This document shows positions 19,092 to 28,800 of a stretch of DNA of 64,000 nt, piece after piece. This DNA comes from an uncultured Acidobacteriia bacterium (GTDB taxonomy: Bacteria > Acidobacteriota > Terriglobia > Bryobacterales > Bryobacteraceae), in assembly GCA_903851195.1 (NCBI GenBank), contig CAINNJ010000058.1, forward strand, positions 248,001-312,000, given 5' to 3'. Position 1 is the first letter of the stretch; each line of letters begins with the position of its first letter. The notes beneath the pieces were generated by a model that made no database searches, was not told the DNA's origin, and was given only the letters and a program-made list of their open reading frames with translations. The position numbers and the translations under genes are program-made.

Positions 19092-21664
19092 ATGGTCAGG
19101 AATAAAACCCGCTTCATGGTAGTGTGTCTTTCTCTGCTGGCTCCCGCTCTTCTTCCGTCGCAGGAGACGGGAAGTCTTCGGATCACCGTTACGGACCCCA
19201 GCGGCGCGATTGTGCCGGATGCACAGATCCTGTTGAGCGACGAGTTCAACGGAACGCGCCGGATCGCCGCCGTGGATAACGATCCCTCGTTCTGTCTGGT
19301 GAACGGACTCGATCCGGGAATTTACCGTTTGCAGGTCACCAAAGCCGGATTCGACGCCTACATCATCGAGAAACTTCGCATCCACGCGCGTGAGGGACAA
19401 GTGGTCCGGATCCCGCTCCGTCTTGCGTCGGCCGCGTCGCAGGCAATTACGGTAACCGGAGAGATCGAAGGCGTTTCCTCCGAACCGTCGGCGGGAACCA
19501 CGGTAGATGGCAAGTACCTCTCGGACCTGCCCGTAAACAGCCGCGGGTTTGAAAGTCTCCTGACTCTTTCTCGCGGAGTTACCAACGCCGGCGATGGCCC
19601 CGACGGCGGTATCCATGCCAACGGGCTTCGCTCCAACACGAATTACTACATGGTGGACGGTGTCAGCGCCAATACCGGGGTCGGCGGCGGCGGTCCGGCG
19701 CTCCCCGCGGGTCCTGGAGGACCGGGCGGCTTCGGCGGTTCCGGAGCCAACGGCACGGGAGTCGCGACCAATGCCTCGGGCAGTTCGTCCGGCCTGATCT
19801 CACTCGACGCCGTGAAAGAACTGCAGGTGCAGGTCTCCGCCTTCGCGCCCGAATTCGGCCGCTCGCCGGGCGCGCAGATCTCCATCACGAGCCGCGGAGG
19901 GACGAATGAGCTGCACGCCTCGGCTTCCGGGTTCTACCGCAATACTTCGCTTAACGCCAACGACTGGTTCAATAATCAGAACCGCCTGGGCCGCGGAACC
20001 GAGCGTCTGGCGGACACCGCGCTTACGGCCGGCGGCCCGGTTCAGAAAAACAAGACGTTCTTCTCGCGCAGAATCAGCTGAACGTGATTTACGATGAGTC
20101 CGGCGTCGCGGGTCCCATCAGTGCCAAGGCCGGTATTGACTACCGTCTGCTGCTGCCGACGTATCGCGTCAAGCCCTATACCGAATTCGTCTCATTCAAC
20201 GGCATCTCCGCCAACACGGACTCTCTTCTGTCCGGCAAGGCCCAGAATGCTTCCGTCACTTCGAACGTCACGGGCCGGTATCCGATCTATCACAATTTCG
20301 CGTTCTACTATCAGCATGCTTATAAGAGCCGCTCTTACACGACTCTTACCTATGGCATTCGCCGGGATCTGAATCCGGCGCCCGGCGTGCGCAGCGGCCC
20401 GCATATGCCGGGTCTGGACAGTTCCCAGAACCTGAGTTCGTCCGAGCCGCTTTATCACACCCGCTGGATCAATATCGCTCCACGCTTCGGGCTGGCAACG
20501 GAACTTACCCACGCTCCGAAGCCTGAACTGGTCTTCCGCGGCGGAATCGGGTTTTTTTTCGATACCGGCTGCGGGGCAACGGCGAGTGTCTTCAACAATC
20601 CGCCCTACTCGAATACGGTGGTGACCACGGAGCCCGCGTTCCCTCTCAGTTCCTCTGTGATACAGGCGCCTGTCCTGCCACCCCCGAAACCTTACGGAAT
20701 GGTGAGTGGCGCCGATCCCTCCCTGAAATCCCCCGTGATTTATGAATTTAACGCGACCTTCGAACAGCGTTTTGGCGCGGGACGTGTCTTGAGTTTCGGC
20801 CTGATCGGCAGCCACGGCGGCGGGCTGCTCACCACGCAGACACAGCCCGGCTGTTTCTGCAACAGCTACAGCCTGCTGCAACTCACCGCGAATGGCGGCA
20901 ACCGATTACCGCGCCCTGCAGACTCAATACCGGCAGACGGTCGGACGCTTTCTGATGACGCAGGTTTCCTATACTTTCGGACACAGCATCGACACACAAT
21001 CCAACGACGCGGGTTTCTCGGGCTTCGCAATTTTGCAGGGGACAAACAAGGCGGATTCGAATTACGATTTGCGCCATTCGATGAGCGGCACGGCAAGCCT
21101 GGCGGTTCCTTCTCCCGGCGGATCGCTCGGTTTCCTGCGGCCCGTGCTGGGGAACTGGTATATCGACGCCGTGGTTTCGGCCCACAGCGTTTTGCCGTTC
21201 GACGTGCAGGGGCAAAGCGTGATCTCCGGCGCCAGTTGCCCCAGCGGCAGTGTTTCCAGCCTGCCCTTGTGTCAAAAGGGCTTCGCCGCGCTGGTTCGGC
21301 CAAACCTTACCGGCAAGCCGGCATGGATCGCCGATTCCTATGTCCCTGGGGGACGCCGGCTGAATTCCGCCGCCTTCTCGCTGCCGTCGAGTGGGCAGGG
21401 CAATGAGTTGCGCAACTCCCTCCTCGGGTTCAACTTCTCGAACGCCGATATCAGCCTGCGCCGGAAGATGCAGGTTACCGAACGCATTTCCCTGCAGTTT
21501 CGTCTGGACGCTTACAACGCGCTCAATCACCCGAAGTTTTCCAATCCCAATCCAACGGAAGGCGTGAACCTATCGAGCCCGAACTTCGGCGTGACAACTC
21601 GCATGCTGTACAACGCATTCGGAGGAGGTTCGGTGCAGCGTTCGGGCGCGCCGCGCTCGATGCA
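19092..21664 (+). pseudogene. TonB-dependent receptor (Oar-like), decayed with internal deletion and frameshifts
   Basis: The 5' part is intact for about 325 codons: a signal peptide, a carboxypeptidase-regulatory-like domain (LRITVTDPSGAIVPDA), a plug with HANGLRSNTNYYMVDG, and GGPVQKNKTFF. The frame then breaks at about 20065 and resumes in another frame as LLAQNQLNVIYDESG. This skips much of the barrel that should follow NKTFF, judging from the intact homologue at 308. A second shift occurs near 20890, between QLTANGG and TDYRALQTQYRQT. The remaining barrel ends at GSVQRSGAPRSMQ, where the normal last strand is missing because the sequence runs into an SDR gene. It is almost certainly non-functional. 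It lies on the strand opposite to both biosynthetic operons. Confidence 0.85.
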
Positions 21665-22360
21665 GGGATCGGAGCGGGTATCGCTGAACGTCTGGCCGCG
21701 GACGGAGCTTCCGTTGTTGTGAATTATGCGCGCGGCAAAGAAGGGGCCGACGCGGTTGTGGCGCGGATCACGGCGGCGGGTGGCAATGCCGTTGCGGTCC
21801 AGACCGACATTTCGCAGCCCGCGGCTATTCCCGGCTTGTTCGATGCGGCGGTTAAAGCCTTTGGCCATGTCGACATCCTGGTGAACAACGCAGGCGTCTA
21901 TGAATTCGGCGGTCTCGACTCTGTTACGCCGGAGAGCTTCGACCGTATGTACGCAATCAACGTCAGGGGCCTGGTCCTGGCTACGCAGGCTGCTATCCGG
22001 CTTTTCCCGGCCGAGGGCGGAGTTGTCATCAATATCAGTTCCGGCGTGGCGAAGACGCCGATGACACAGGCTCAGGCGTACAGTTCGACGAAAGGCGCGG
22101 TGGACGTTCTGACACGCGGCCTTGCGCTGGAACTGGGGCCTCGCAATATTCGGGTTGTCGGTATCGCCCCCGGACTGACGGCAACGGATGGCACCGCCGG
22201 CATGGATCAACAAACGATCGATTTCGTTATTTCCCGAACTCCGCTGGGCCGCATCGGGACTACCGCGGACATCGCGGCCGCGGTTTCCTTCGTAGCCTCC
22301 GGGGATGGCGGCTGGATTACCGGTGAGACGATTCAGGTAGGTGGCGGCCTCATGTTCTGA
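21665..22360 (+). pseudogene. Short-chain dehydrogenase/reductase, 5'-truncated at a deletion junction
   Basis: The SDR sequence begins abruptly at GIGAGIAERLAADGASVVVNYARGKEG, directly joined to the broken end of the TonB receptor. About the first 18 residues, including the start codon, the first beta strand and the TGAS part of the NAD(P)-binding TGxxxGIG motif, are gone. The rest is intact: DILVNNAG, the catalytic Ser in NISSGVAK, YSSTKGA with Tyr and Lys, and the C-terminal GETIQVGGGLMF. A GTG at 21719 could start a 213-residue product but without the nucleotide-binding loop. I call it a remnant. The intact form would be a 3-oxoacyl-ACP-reductase-like SDR of unknown substrate. Confidence 0.75.
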
Positions 22361-22384
22361 GGAAGCCGCTACCCGCCGAATTCA

Positions 22385-22686
22385 TCAGAGTGAAAGCTTA
22401 TCTTTGTAAGTCATCTCCTTCGGCGTGAATTTGGCCTTCAGCAGCAGGGGGCCATCTTCACGCTGAAGATAATCTCTGTCGTTGACCGCGGGATCGAAAG
22501 CTCGGACCTTCGGAACCACAGGAGCGTAGATCCCGCCGGTCCCTCTCCGCGTGTTGCTTTCGAGGGATGCAGAACGGGCTGACCCTTCATTTCGAGCTGC
22601 GCCGACTGCCTTAGATTTTCGAGCATGGGCGATTCGTTCGCTTCCCCGCCGGGAGGGTTCACGCTGCTTCTGCCACCCCTATTCAT
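22385..22686 (-). pseudogene. Small gene of unknown function, frameshifted
   Basis: An ATG at 22686, three bases after the P-type ATPase stop, opens a frame reading ESPMLENLRQSAQLEMKG and KATRGEGPAG. Near 22530 the plausible protein continues in a different frame as IYAPVVPKVRAFDPAVND and ends PLLLKAKFTPKEMTYKDKL(SL) at 22385. The two halves together would make about 100 residues. I do not recognise the family. The composition (no strong GC-shadow bias, regular charge pattern) and the position at the end of the operon suggest a real gene that has lost one base, or a sequencing error. Confidence 0.4.
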
Positions 22687-22689
22687 CGT

Positions 22690-25104
22690 TTATGCCGGTC
22701 TAGCGGGACCGGCGGGCACGGAAGGTCTCTTGTCACCGTTCCGGTTTTCGGCCAGAAGGGGCGACAGGGCAATCTGTAAACCCGCAAGAATACTGACGGT
22801 ATCGATGACAAAAGCCCCTAGAATACCCAGATGAAAGAAAAAGACGCCGCCGAAAATAGCGACGCCCGGAATAATCGAAGCCGCGAACCCGGCTTTCAGA
22901 TTGCGGTCGAACGCGTGTCCCAGTTCAAAGAGCGTCGGCAGCAGTTGCAGATCGGCATTCATCAGCACGATCTGCGCGGAGTCCGTGGCAACGGAAGTGG
23001 CGCCCCGCAGCGAGACGGAGACTTTGGCCTTCTTCAGCGCGATCGCGTCGTTGATACCGTCGCCGACGAAACAGACCGAACGCCCTTCGGCCTGCAAGCG
23101 CTCGACAATCGCCGCTTTATTGCCCGGCAGTGTATTGGCGAAGTACCGGTCGATGCCAAGGTGTTCGGCGAGTTTGCGGGTGGGCGCTTCCTGATCGCCG
23201 GAGAGGATATACAGGCGAAGGCTGCGCCGGTGCAACTCTTCGATCACCGCCCGCACTTCCGGACGAACGGTCGGTTCGAGTTCGATTGCGCCCGCCAGTT
23301 GGCCGTCCACGGCCAGCATTACCATGGAGTGCCCCAGCGAATGGCGGGCGTCGACGCATTCCCGCGCCGCGGGCGAAAGCGCGATGTTCTCCAGCGCCAT
23401 ATAGCGGTCGCTGCCGAGGTGAATCAGCCGGCCGTCGATATGGGCGTGAATGCCATAGCCGGCCTCATAGTGCAGATCCGCGATGTCCGGCGGCAGCAGT
23501 CCGCGCGATTCCGCGGCATCCAGGACGGCGCGCGCGATCGGATGGGACTGGCGCCGCTCCACGGCGGCGGCATAGAGGAGCAGCGTCTCTTCCGGCAGTT
23601 CGCCGAAGACGTGAATTTCCGTCACGTGCGGCTGTTCCATCGTCAGCGTGCCCGTCTTATCGAAAATCACCGTATCGATTTCATTGAGCAATTCAAACGA
23701 ACGAGAATCTTTTACCAGGATTCCGCGGCGCGTCGCGACATTCAGGAAATTGAGCATCGAAAGGGAGCCCGTCAGTTTCGCATTGCTGCCGAACGACGCC
23801 GCGGTGATGGCAACCGCGCCCTGATAGCCGACCAGCAGGTCAGCCAGGCCGGCCGTCAGCAGCGTGGGCACAACCCAGCCGTTCGCGAAGCGGATCGCCT
23901 TCGCTTCGATCTCCAGCTGGTAGCTGCCGGTCTGGCTGAGAGTCTTGCCGATCTGCATGGCAACCGTTTCCTGGCCCGCCTGTTCGACAAGAACGTGAAT
24001 CTTACCCGTGAGGACCAGCGTGGCAGCCAGGACACGATCTCCAGGTCCCTTCTCCGCGGGCTGAGCCTCACCCGTAAGCCGGTGCTGATCGATCGACGCA
24101 TGACCGTGCGTAATGCTGCCGTCGATGGGGATCGTCTGGCCGGCCGTCAGGACCACGGTGTCGCCTACCTGCAGCCGTTCAAACGGGATCTCCACTTCGG
24201 ATTCCCCGGCGAGGACCCATACGGACCGGGGCTGCTGGCCAAAGATATCCACCAGTCCCTGCCGCGACCGGTCCTCGGTCATGAGCAGCATCTTACGGGA
24301 ACAAAGTGAGATGACCAGCGCCACGCTGCCGACCAGATAAAAGCCGCCCAGCCAGGTGGCAAGCAGGGTCACCGTCGCCTGCGCGTTCAGGTCGATGCGC
24401 CGTTTCCGAACCAAACCGCGGTAAGCGCGCTGCGCGTAGGGCCAGGTCAGCCAGAGGCCGATCGGCAAACAAAGCGGCGAAAGAACCGGCAACACAGCCG
24501 AACCCGCGGTGGTGGTGGCCAGCAACAATACGGAGACTGCGAGGTGGCGGTTGACCATTTTCTCGAATTCCCCGATTTCCATGCCGCCGCGAGTGCCGAC
24601 CAGAGTTTTCATCTGTCGATCGCGCTCCGCCCCGAAGAGCGGGTCGATATGTTTTTGAATAAAGCTTTGACAGCTCTCATCCAGTTCGACAAACGCCGGC
24701 TCAATGCGCGCGCGAAACCTGTCGAGAGCGGGAGTTGCCTGCCGGCGGATCTCGTCAAACCGGGCAATCCGAGGCTCCAGACCCTGCCGTAACTCCGACA
24801 AAGCGGGGTCGACACGCTCCGCCCGAAACGCACGCAGCGAAACCTGAGCGCGAGAGTACGATGTGCCCGCCACGGCCTTGACATCGCTGGCGACTTCTCG
24901 TGCTTCTTCGAGCCACGGCTTCAGTCCCGAAGGCGAAAGGCCGACCTGGCTGGCGGCCTTTTGCCACCAACGAAGCCCTTGCCCTTCAGGAAGCGCTTCA
25001 ATTACAGATCCGGATTTAGTGAACGAAGGCAGAGTGATTCTCCTGATTCGCGATGTTGTTCCGTTTACTCCGGGTTCGACGCAATTCGTCAGCGACACTG
25101 TCAC
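22690..25104 (-). CDS. Cation-transporting P-type ATPase lacking CPx motif
   Basis: This 804-residue membrane protein is intact and paralogous to the frameshifted copy at 8524. The first 160 residues are soluble and helical (repeated RAFRAERVDPALSEL-type segments) instead of a heavy-metal-binding domain. Membrane helices follow, then the actuator loop LTGEAQPAEKG (about 345), the phosphorylation site DKTGTLT (about 482), RQSHPIARA (the P1B-type HP motif) and GDGINDAIALKKAK (about 682). The helix before the phosphorylation domain reads SNAKLTGSLSML where P1B pumps carry CPC or CPx. It is therefore P1B-like in its cytoplasmic domains but of unknown ion specificity. The GTG start at 25104 overlaps the thioesterase gene by 89 bases; GTG at 25098 is an alternative. 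As last intact gene of the NRPS/PKS operon it may serve product export, self-protection or metal balance. Confidence 0.8.
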   Translation of the reverse strand: MTVSLTNCVEPGVNGTTSRIRRITLPSFTKSGSVIEALPEGQGLRWWQKAASQVGLSPSGLKPWLEEAREVASDVKAVAGTSYSRAQVSLRAFRAERVDPALSELRQGLEPRIARFDEIRRQATPALDRFRARIEPAFVELDESCQSFIQKHIDPLFGAERDRQMKTLVGTRGGMEIGEFEKMVNRHLAVSVLLLATTTAGSAVLPVLSPLCLPIGLWLTWPYAQRAYRGLVRKRRIDLNAQATVTLLATWLGGFYLVGSVALVISLCSRKMLLMTEDRSRQGLVDIFGQQPRSVWVLAGESEVEIPFERLQVGDTVVLTAGQTIPIDGSITHGHASIDQHRLTGEAQPAEKGPGDRVLAATLVLTGKIHVLVEQAGQETVAMQIGKTLSQTGSYQLEIEAKAIRFANGWVVPTLLTAGLADLLVGYQGAVAITAASFGSNAKLTGSLSMLNFLNVATRRGILVKDSRSFELLNEIDTVIFDKTGTLTMEQPHVTEIHVFGELPEETLLLYAAAVERRQSHPIARAVLDAAESRGLLPPDIADLHYEAGYGIHAHIDGRLIHLGSDRYMALENIALSPAARECVDARHSLGHSMVMLAVDGQLAGAIELEPTVRPEVRAVIEELHRRSLRLYILSGDQEAPTRKLAEHLGIDRYFANTLPGNKAAIVERLQAEGRSVCFVGDGINDAIALKKAKVSVSLRGATSVATDSAQIVLMNADLQLLPTLFELGHAFDRNLKAGFAASIIPGVAIFGGVFFFHLGILGAFVIDTVSILAGLQIALSPLLAENRNGDKRPSVPAGPARPA

Positions 25105-25813
25105 ACAGCGGCACCGGCGCCTGATTCAGATAAAAATGATCTCCGGCAAACATCCGGATCGCGAAGCTCCCGGATGTGTATTTACTCCAGGCCGCCAGAT
25201 CCTCACGCTCAACCAGGCGATCTTCCAGACCGCCATAAGCCGTGATCGGACAGGACAAGGGCTCAATTGTGGCAAGCTGGTAAGTCTCCACAAGCCGGAT
25301 GTCCGCGCGCAGCGCCGGCAACATCAGCGACCGGAACTCGTCATTCTGCCACATAATGCTGGGCACGCCGCCGTAGCGCCGGTCGAGAGCCAGCAGGAAG
25401 TCTCGATCGCCCAGAGTGTGCAGTGGCGGTTCTTTTGTCTGCAGGTGGGGTGGGCGTCTGCCGGAGAGGAACAGGTGTTCCGGAATGAGTCCGTATTGTG
25501 TGCTGAGTTGCCGGGCAAGTTCATAGCTGACCAGAGCGCCCATGCTGTGACCGAAAAGCGCAAAGGGCCTCTTCAGCTCAGGCCGAATGGCATCGGCCAG
25601 TGCGCTCGCAAGATTTCTCAGATCGGTAAACGGCTCATCGGAAATACGAGTCTCCCGGCCTGGAAGCTGAACCGAACAGAGTTCCACGGTATCGGGCAAA
25701 TAAGTTACCCAGCGGCGGAAAATGGAAACGCCGCCACCGGCGTACGGCAGGCAAAAGAGTCGCAGTGGCGCATCCGGATTGGGTTTGGGACGGCTTAACC
25801 AGTTGTTTGACAT
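25016..25813 (-). CDS. Type II thioesterase of the NRPS/PKS cluster
   Basis: This 265-residue alpha/beta hydrolase belongs to the external thioesterase family that clears misacylated carrier proteins. It has LFCLPYAGGGVSIFRRW at the N-terminus and the nucleophile elbow ALFGHSMGALVSYELARQL. PHLFLSGRRPPH-like strands follow, then an Asp in AYGGLEDRLV and the catalytic His in MFAGDHFYL. Length and motifs are normal for the family. Its ATG overlaps the end of the sulfotransferase-TE PKS by 19 bases, so it belongs to the same transcript and probably edits the whole assembly line. Confidence 0.92.
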   Translation of the reverse strand: MSNNWLSRPKPNPDAPLRLFCLPYAGGGVSIFRRWVTYLPDTVELCSVQLPGRETRISDEPFTDLRNLASALADAIRPELKRPFALFGHSMGALVSYELARQLSTQYGLIPEHLFLSGRRPPHLQTKEPPLHTLGDRDFLLALDRRYGGVPSIMWQNDEFRSLMLPALRADIRLVETYQLATIEPLSCPITAYGGLEDRLVEREDLAAWSKYTSGSFAIRMFAGDHFYLNQAPVPLCDSVADELRRTRSKRNNIANQENHSAFVH

Positions 25814-28800
25814 GGATGATCGATCAGGCTTTCCAGACAGGCGGTTAGTCTCCGGGCCAATTCGGATGCGAAGGGGTTTGCAAGCATTGTGAAATGATCG
25901 CCCGGCACGGGAACAATCTCGACATCCCCGGTGACAAGCGCCTTCCAGCCGGCGGAGGGGTCTCTTCGGGCGACGGCATCCCGCTCCGGCGTGCGCTCCT
26001 CGGCCTGGAACAGGGTGACAGAGACGGGTACAGGCGATTCGGGATAGCGCACCATGCCGTAGTTCGCCCTGTACAAAAGATCCAGAGCGAGAAGTTGTTC
26101 CGCATCCGTGTGCGCCGGGGTCAGATTGGCGCTCTTCAGAATCGTTAACAGACGATTCAGGCGATCGCCTTCCGGCACTGCGATCAGCGATTCGCGCACA
26201 TCCCGCAACTGCCGTTCCGTGCCAAGTCCCATCGCCTGCGCGAGAGAAGTGAGCCAGTCGACCTCGCTCAAAGTGCCGGCTGCCGGTCGTGAGCCGGATT
26301 GAAGCCCCTCGACGTCCCAGTAAGTATCGAAAATGAATAGTCGCGGGACTTCGTATCCCTGAACAATCAGCTGGCGCGCCATCTCAAACGCGACTCGTCC
26401 GCCAAAGGAATGACCGGCGAGATAGTAGGGACCCCGCGGATAGCGGCGCCGGATGTCGGCGATATACTGTGCCGCTACCGCCTCCATGGTCGGGAGCGGC
26501 GCTGCCTTGCCGTCCACGCCGACGGGCTGCAAACCATAGAATGGCTGCCCGGCTTCCAGTTGGCGCGCGACCTGGCTCAGTGACAGGACATTTCCGGTAA
26601 TCCCGGGCACGCAGAAAACCGGGGGGCGTTCGTCTCCCGCCTGCAGAGAGATCAGGCAGGATTGTACGCGTTCCACATAGCCCAGTCTGTTCGCGAGCGA
26701 GCCTGTGCTTTCACTGAGAAAATCTTCGGTATAAGTTCGTGCCCACTGCGTAGCGGCGTCGGGGCTGATCGCTTTATGGCGGTGGAACTTAGGATCGCCG
26801 ATCATACGGGCGCCCTGGTGCACGCCGTCCGTCATTCGCTGGCCAGAGTCCTGATAGGGCTGTAAAAGGCTCGGATCGAAATCGATGCCGAGGAAACGGC
26901 ACATATCCCGCATGACAGCTTCCGGCTGCGTGACCAGGTCTTCATAACGGATCTGGTGTTTCCGCGCCGAAGGAACGGACTCCAGGAATTCGAGAATATT
27001 CTCATTACACAGCGCCCAGGTGGCCTCGGCGAGCTCGCGGCGGGAGAGATGCGCGGCCGGAAGCGCGTTGTTCAGGTCGAGCCGCACTTCTTCAAAGGAG
27101 CGAATCATCCCGTAAGGATGCCGCAAAAGGTGAATATAGAGGGCGTCCTGGAAAAGCTCCTCGGCCCGCTGCAGGATCCTGGTATGAAAGGCGTAAAAAG
27201 GAGTCTTATCGACCAGCAACCGATCGCCGATTTCGGCCTGCATGATGGCGTAAAATTCCTGTGTCGAGAGTCCCTGCGCCGCATAGCCGGCAAACTCCCG
27301 CTCCGCCTGTTCCGCATCGCATCCGCGAATCTGCATCAGAGCCCGCACCGACCCGTGCCGGAGATAGTCGGCGCTGCTGTCGGTCAGCATGTCGGCGACA
27401 TCCTCCAGCCCGAGCAGCCCCAGTTCGGGAGGGGCAAACAACTGATGATGACCGCTCAGCATCACCCGCAACAGCGTGGAACCGGCACGAGGAGGCGAGA
27501 GAAGAAACACCGCGCGCGGATTCTTCGTCGCAGGCACGCGGAAACGGGGCAAATTTGCGGCAACTTCACCGCGGATTCCGGACAATAGTGCGGGACCGAT
27601 CTCATGACTCGGGGCATCCCGGCGCGTGACCACTGCCAGACCCAGAACCGACTGCAGCGCGTCCGGATAGTTCTGCTCCATATACGCGGCCATCCGCGCG
27701 ATCGTGGGGGCATCGAAGATTGCCTTGAGATGGAGAATCGCGCCGAGTTTCTCCTGAATCTGGTTGACCAGTCCCATTGCATTCAGGGAATCCTGGCCCA
27801 GATGCAGGAAGTAGTCGTCGTTCACACCGATCTGTTCAATCGCGAGAGATTCCTGCCAGATCCCGGTAAGCCATCTTTCCACCGGCGTGCCGGGCGCAAC
27901 ATAGGGCACGCCCAGGTCAGGCCGGCTTTGTTTGGGAATGACGGCGCCGGGAGCCGGAGAATCCGGTTTGCGGTTCAGCCGCACCACCTGCCCGAACTCA
28001 AGAGTCGAGATTAACAGCTGTGTAAGCCCGCTGCCCAGCGCCTGGAGGAACAGTTTCTGTCCTTCCGCCCGGCTGAGACCATAATCGGCGGGGGGAGCGC
28101 GATGCCCGTCCACAAACTGATAGGCAGCCATGCCCACCTCCCGCCAGGCATCCCAGTTGAGCGACAGCACCGGATAAGACGCGGCGCGGCTGGCGGCAAA
28201 AGCGTCCTGAAAGGCATTGGCCGCTGTATAAGCCACCTGCCCGACACCGCCGAGAAAAGAACTCAGCGAAGAACACAGGACAAAAAAGTCGAGGGTCACA
28301 TCGCGCAGCACCTCGTCCAGCACCAGGGTGCCGCGCATCTTGGGCGACAGTACCGAAGCGACGGCCTCATCGGTGGTTTGGGAGATGATGTTCGCGCCCC
28401 CGATACCGGCCGCGTGGATGACACCGTGAACCGAGCCAAAGCGGTTGGTTATTTCCGAGGTCGCGGCGCGCATTTCCGCTGCGTCGCTGACGTCCGCCGT
28501 CAGCACCAGAAGTTCGGCACCGCCGGCTTTCAGCTCCTGCACAGCGCGGATTTTCCGACTGGTTGCATCGTCCGCGCTATGTTCCGCCAGCCACGCATCC
28601 CACTCACCCTGCTCAGGGAGCGGGGAACGTCCCAGGAGCGCCAGCTTTGGCCGGTAGGGCAGCAGAGCCTCCGCCACAGCCAGACCGATGCCGCCCATTC
28701 CGCCGGTAATCAGATAGACGCCACCCTCGCGAATGGAGCCCCGCGATTCGGACAGACGGATCGGCTCCGCGGTTGCCAGCCAGCGGCGCCGGCCGCGATA

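Noticed and set aside
22831-24309. 492-residue plus-strand open frame
   Set aside because: It is antisense to the intact P-type ATPase, whose motifs are all in the minus-strand frame.
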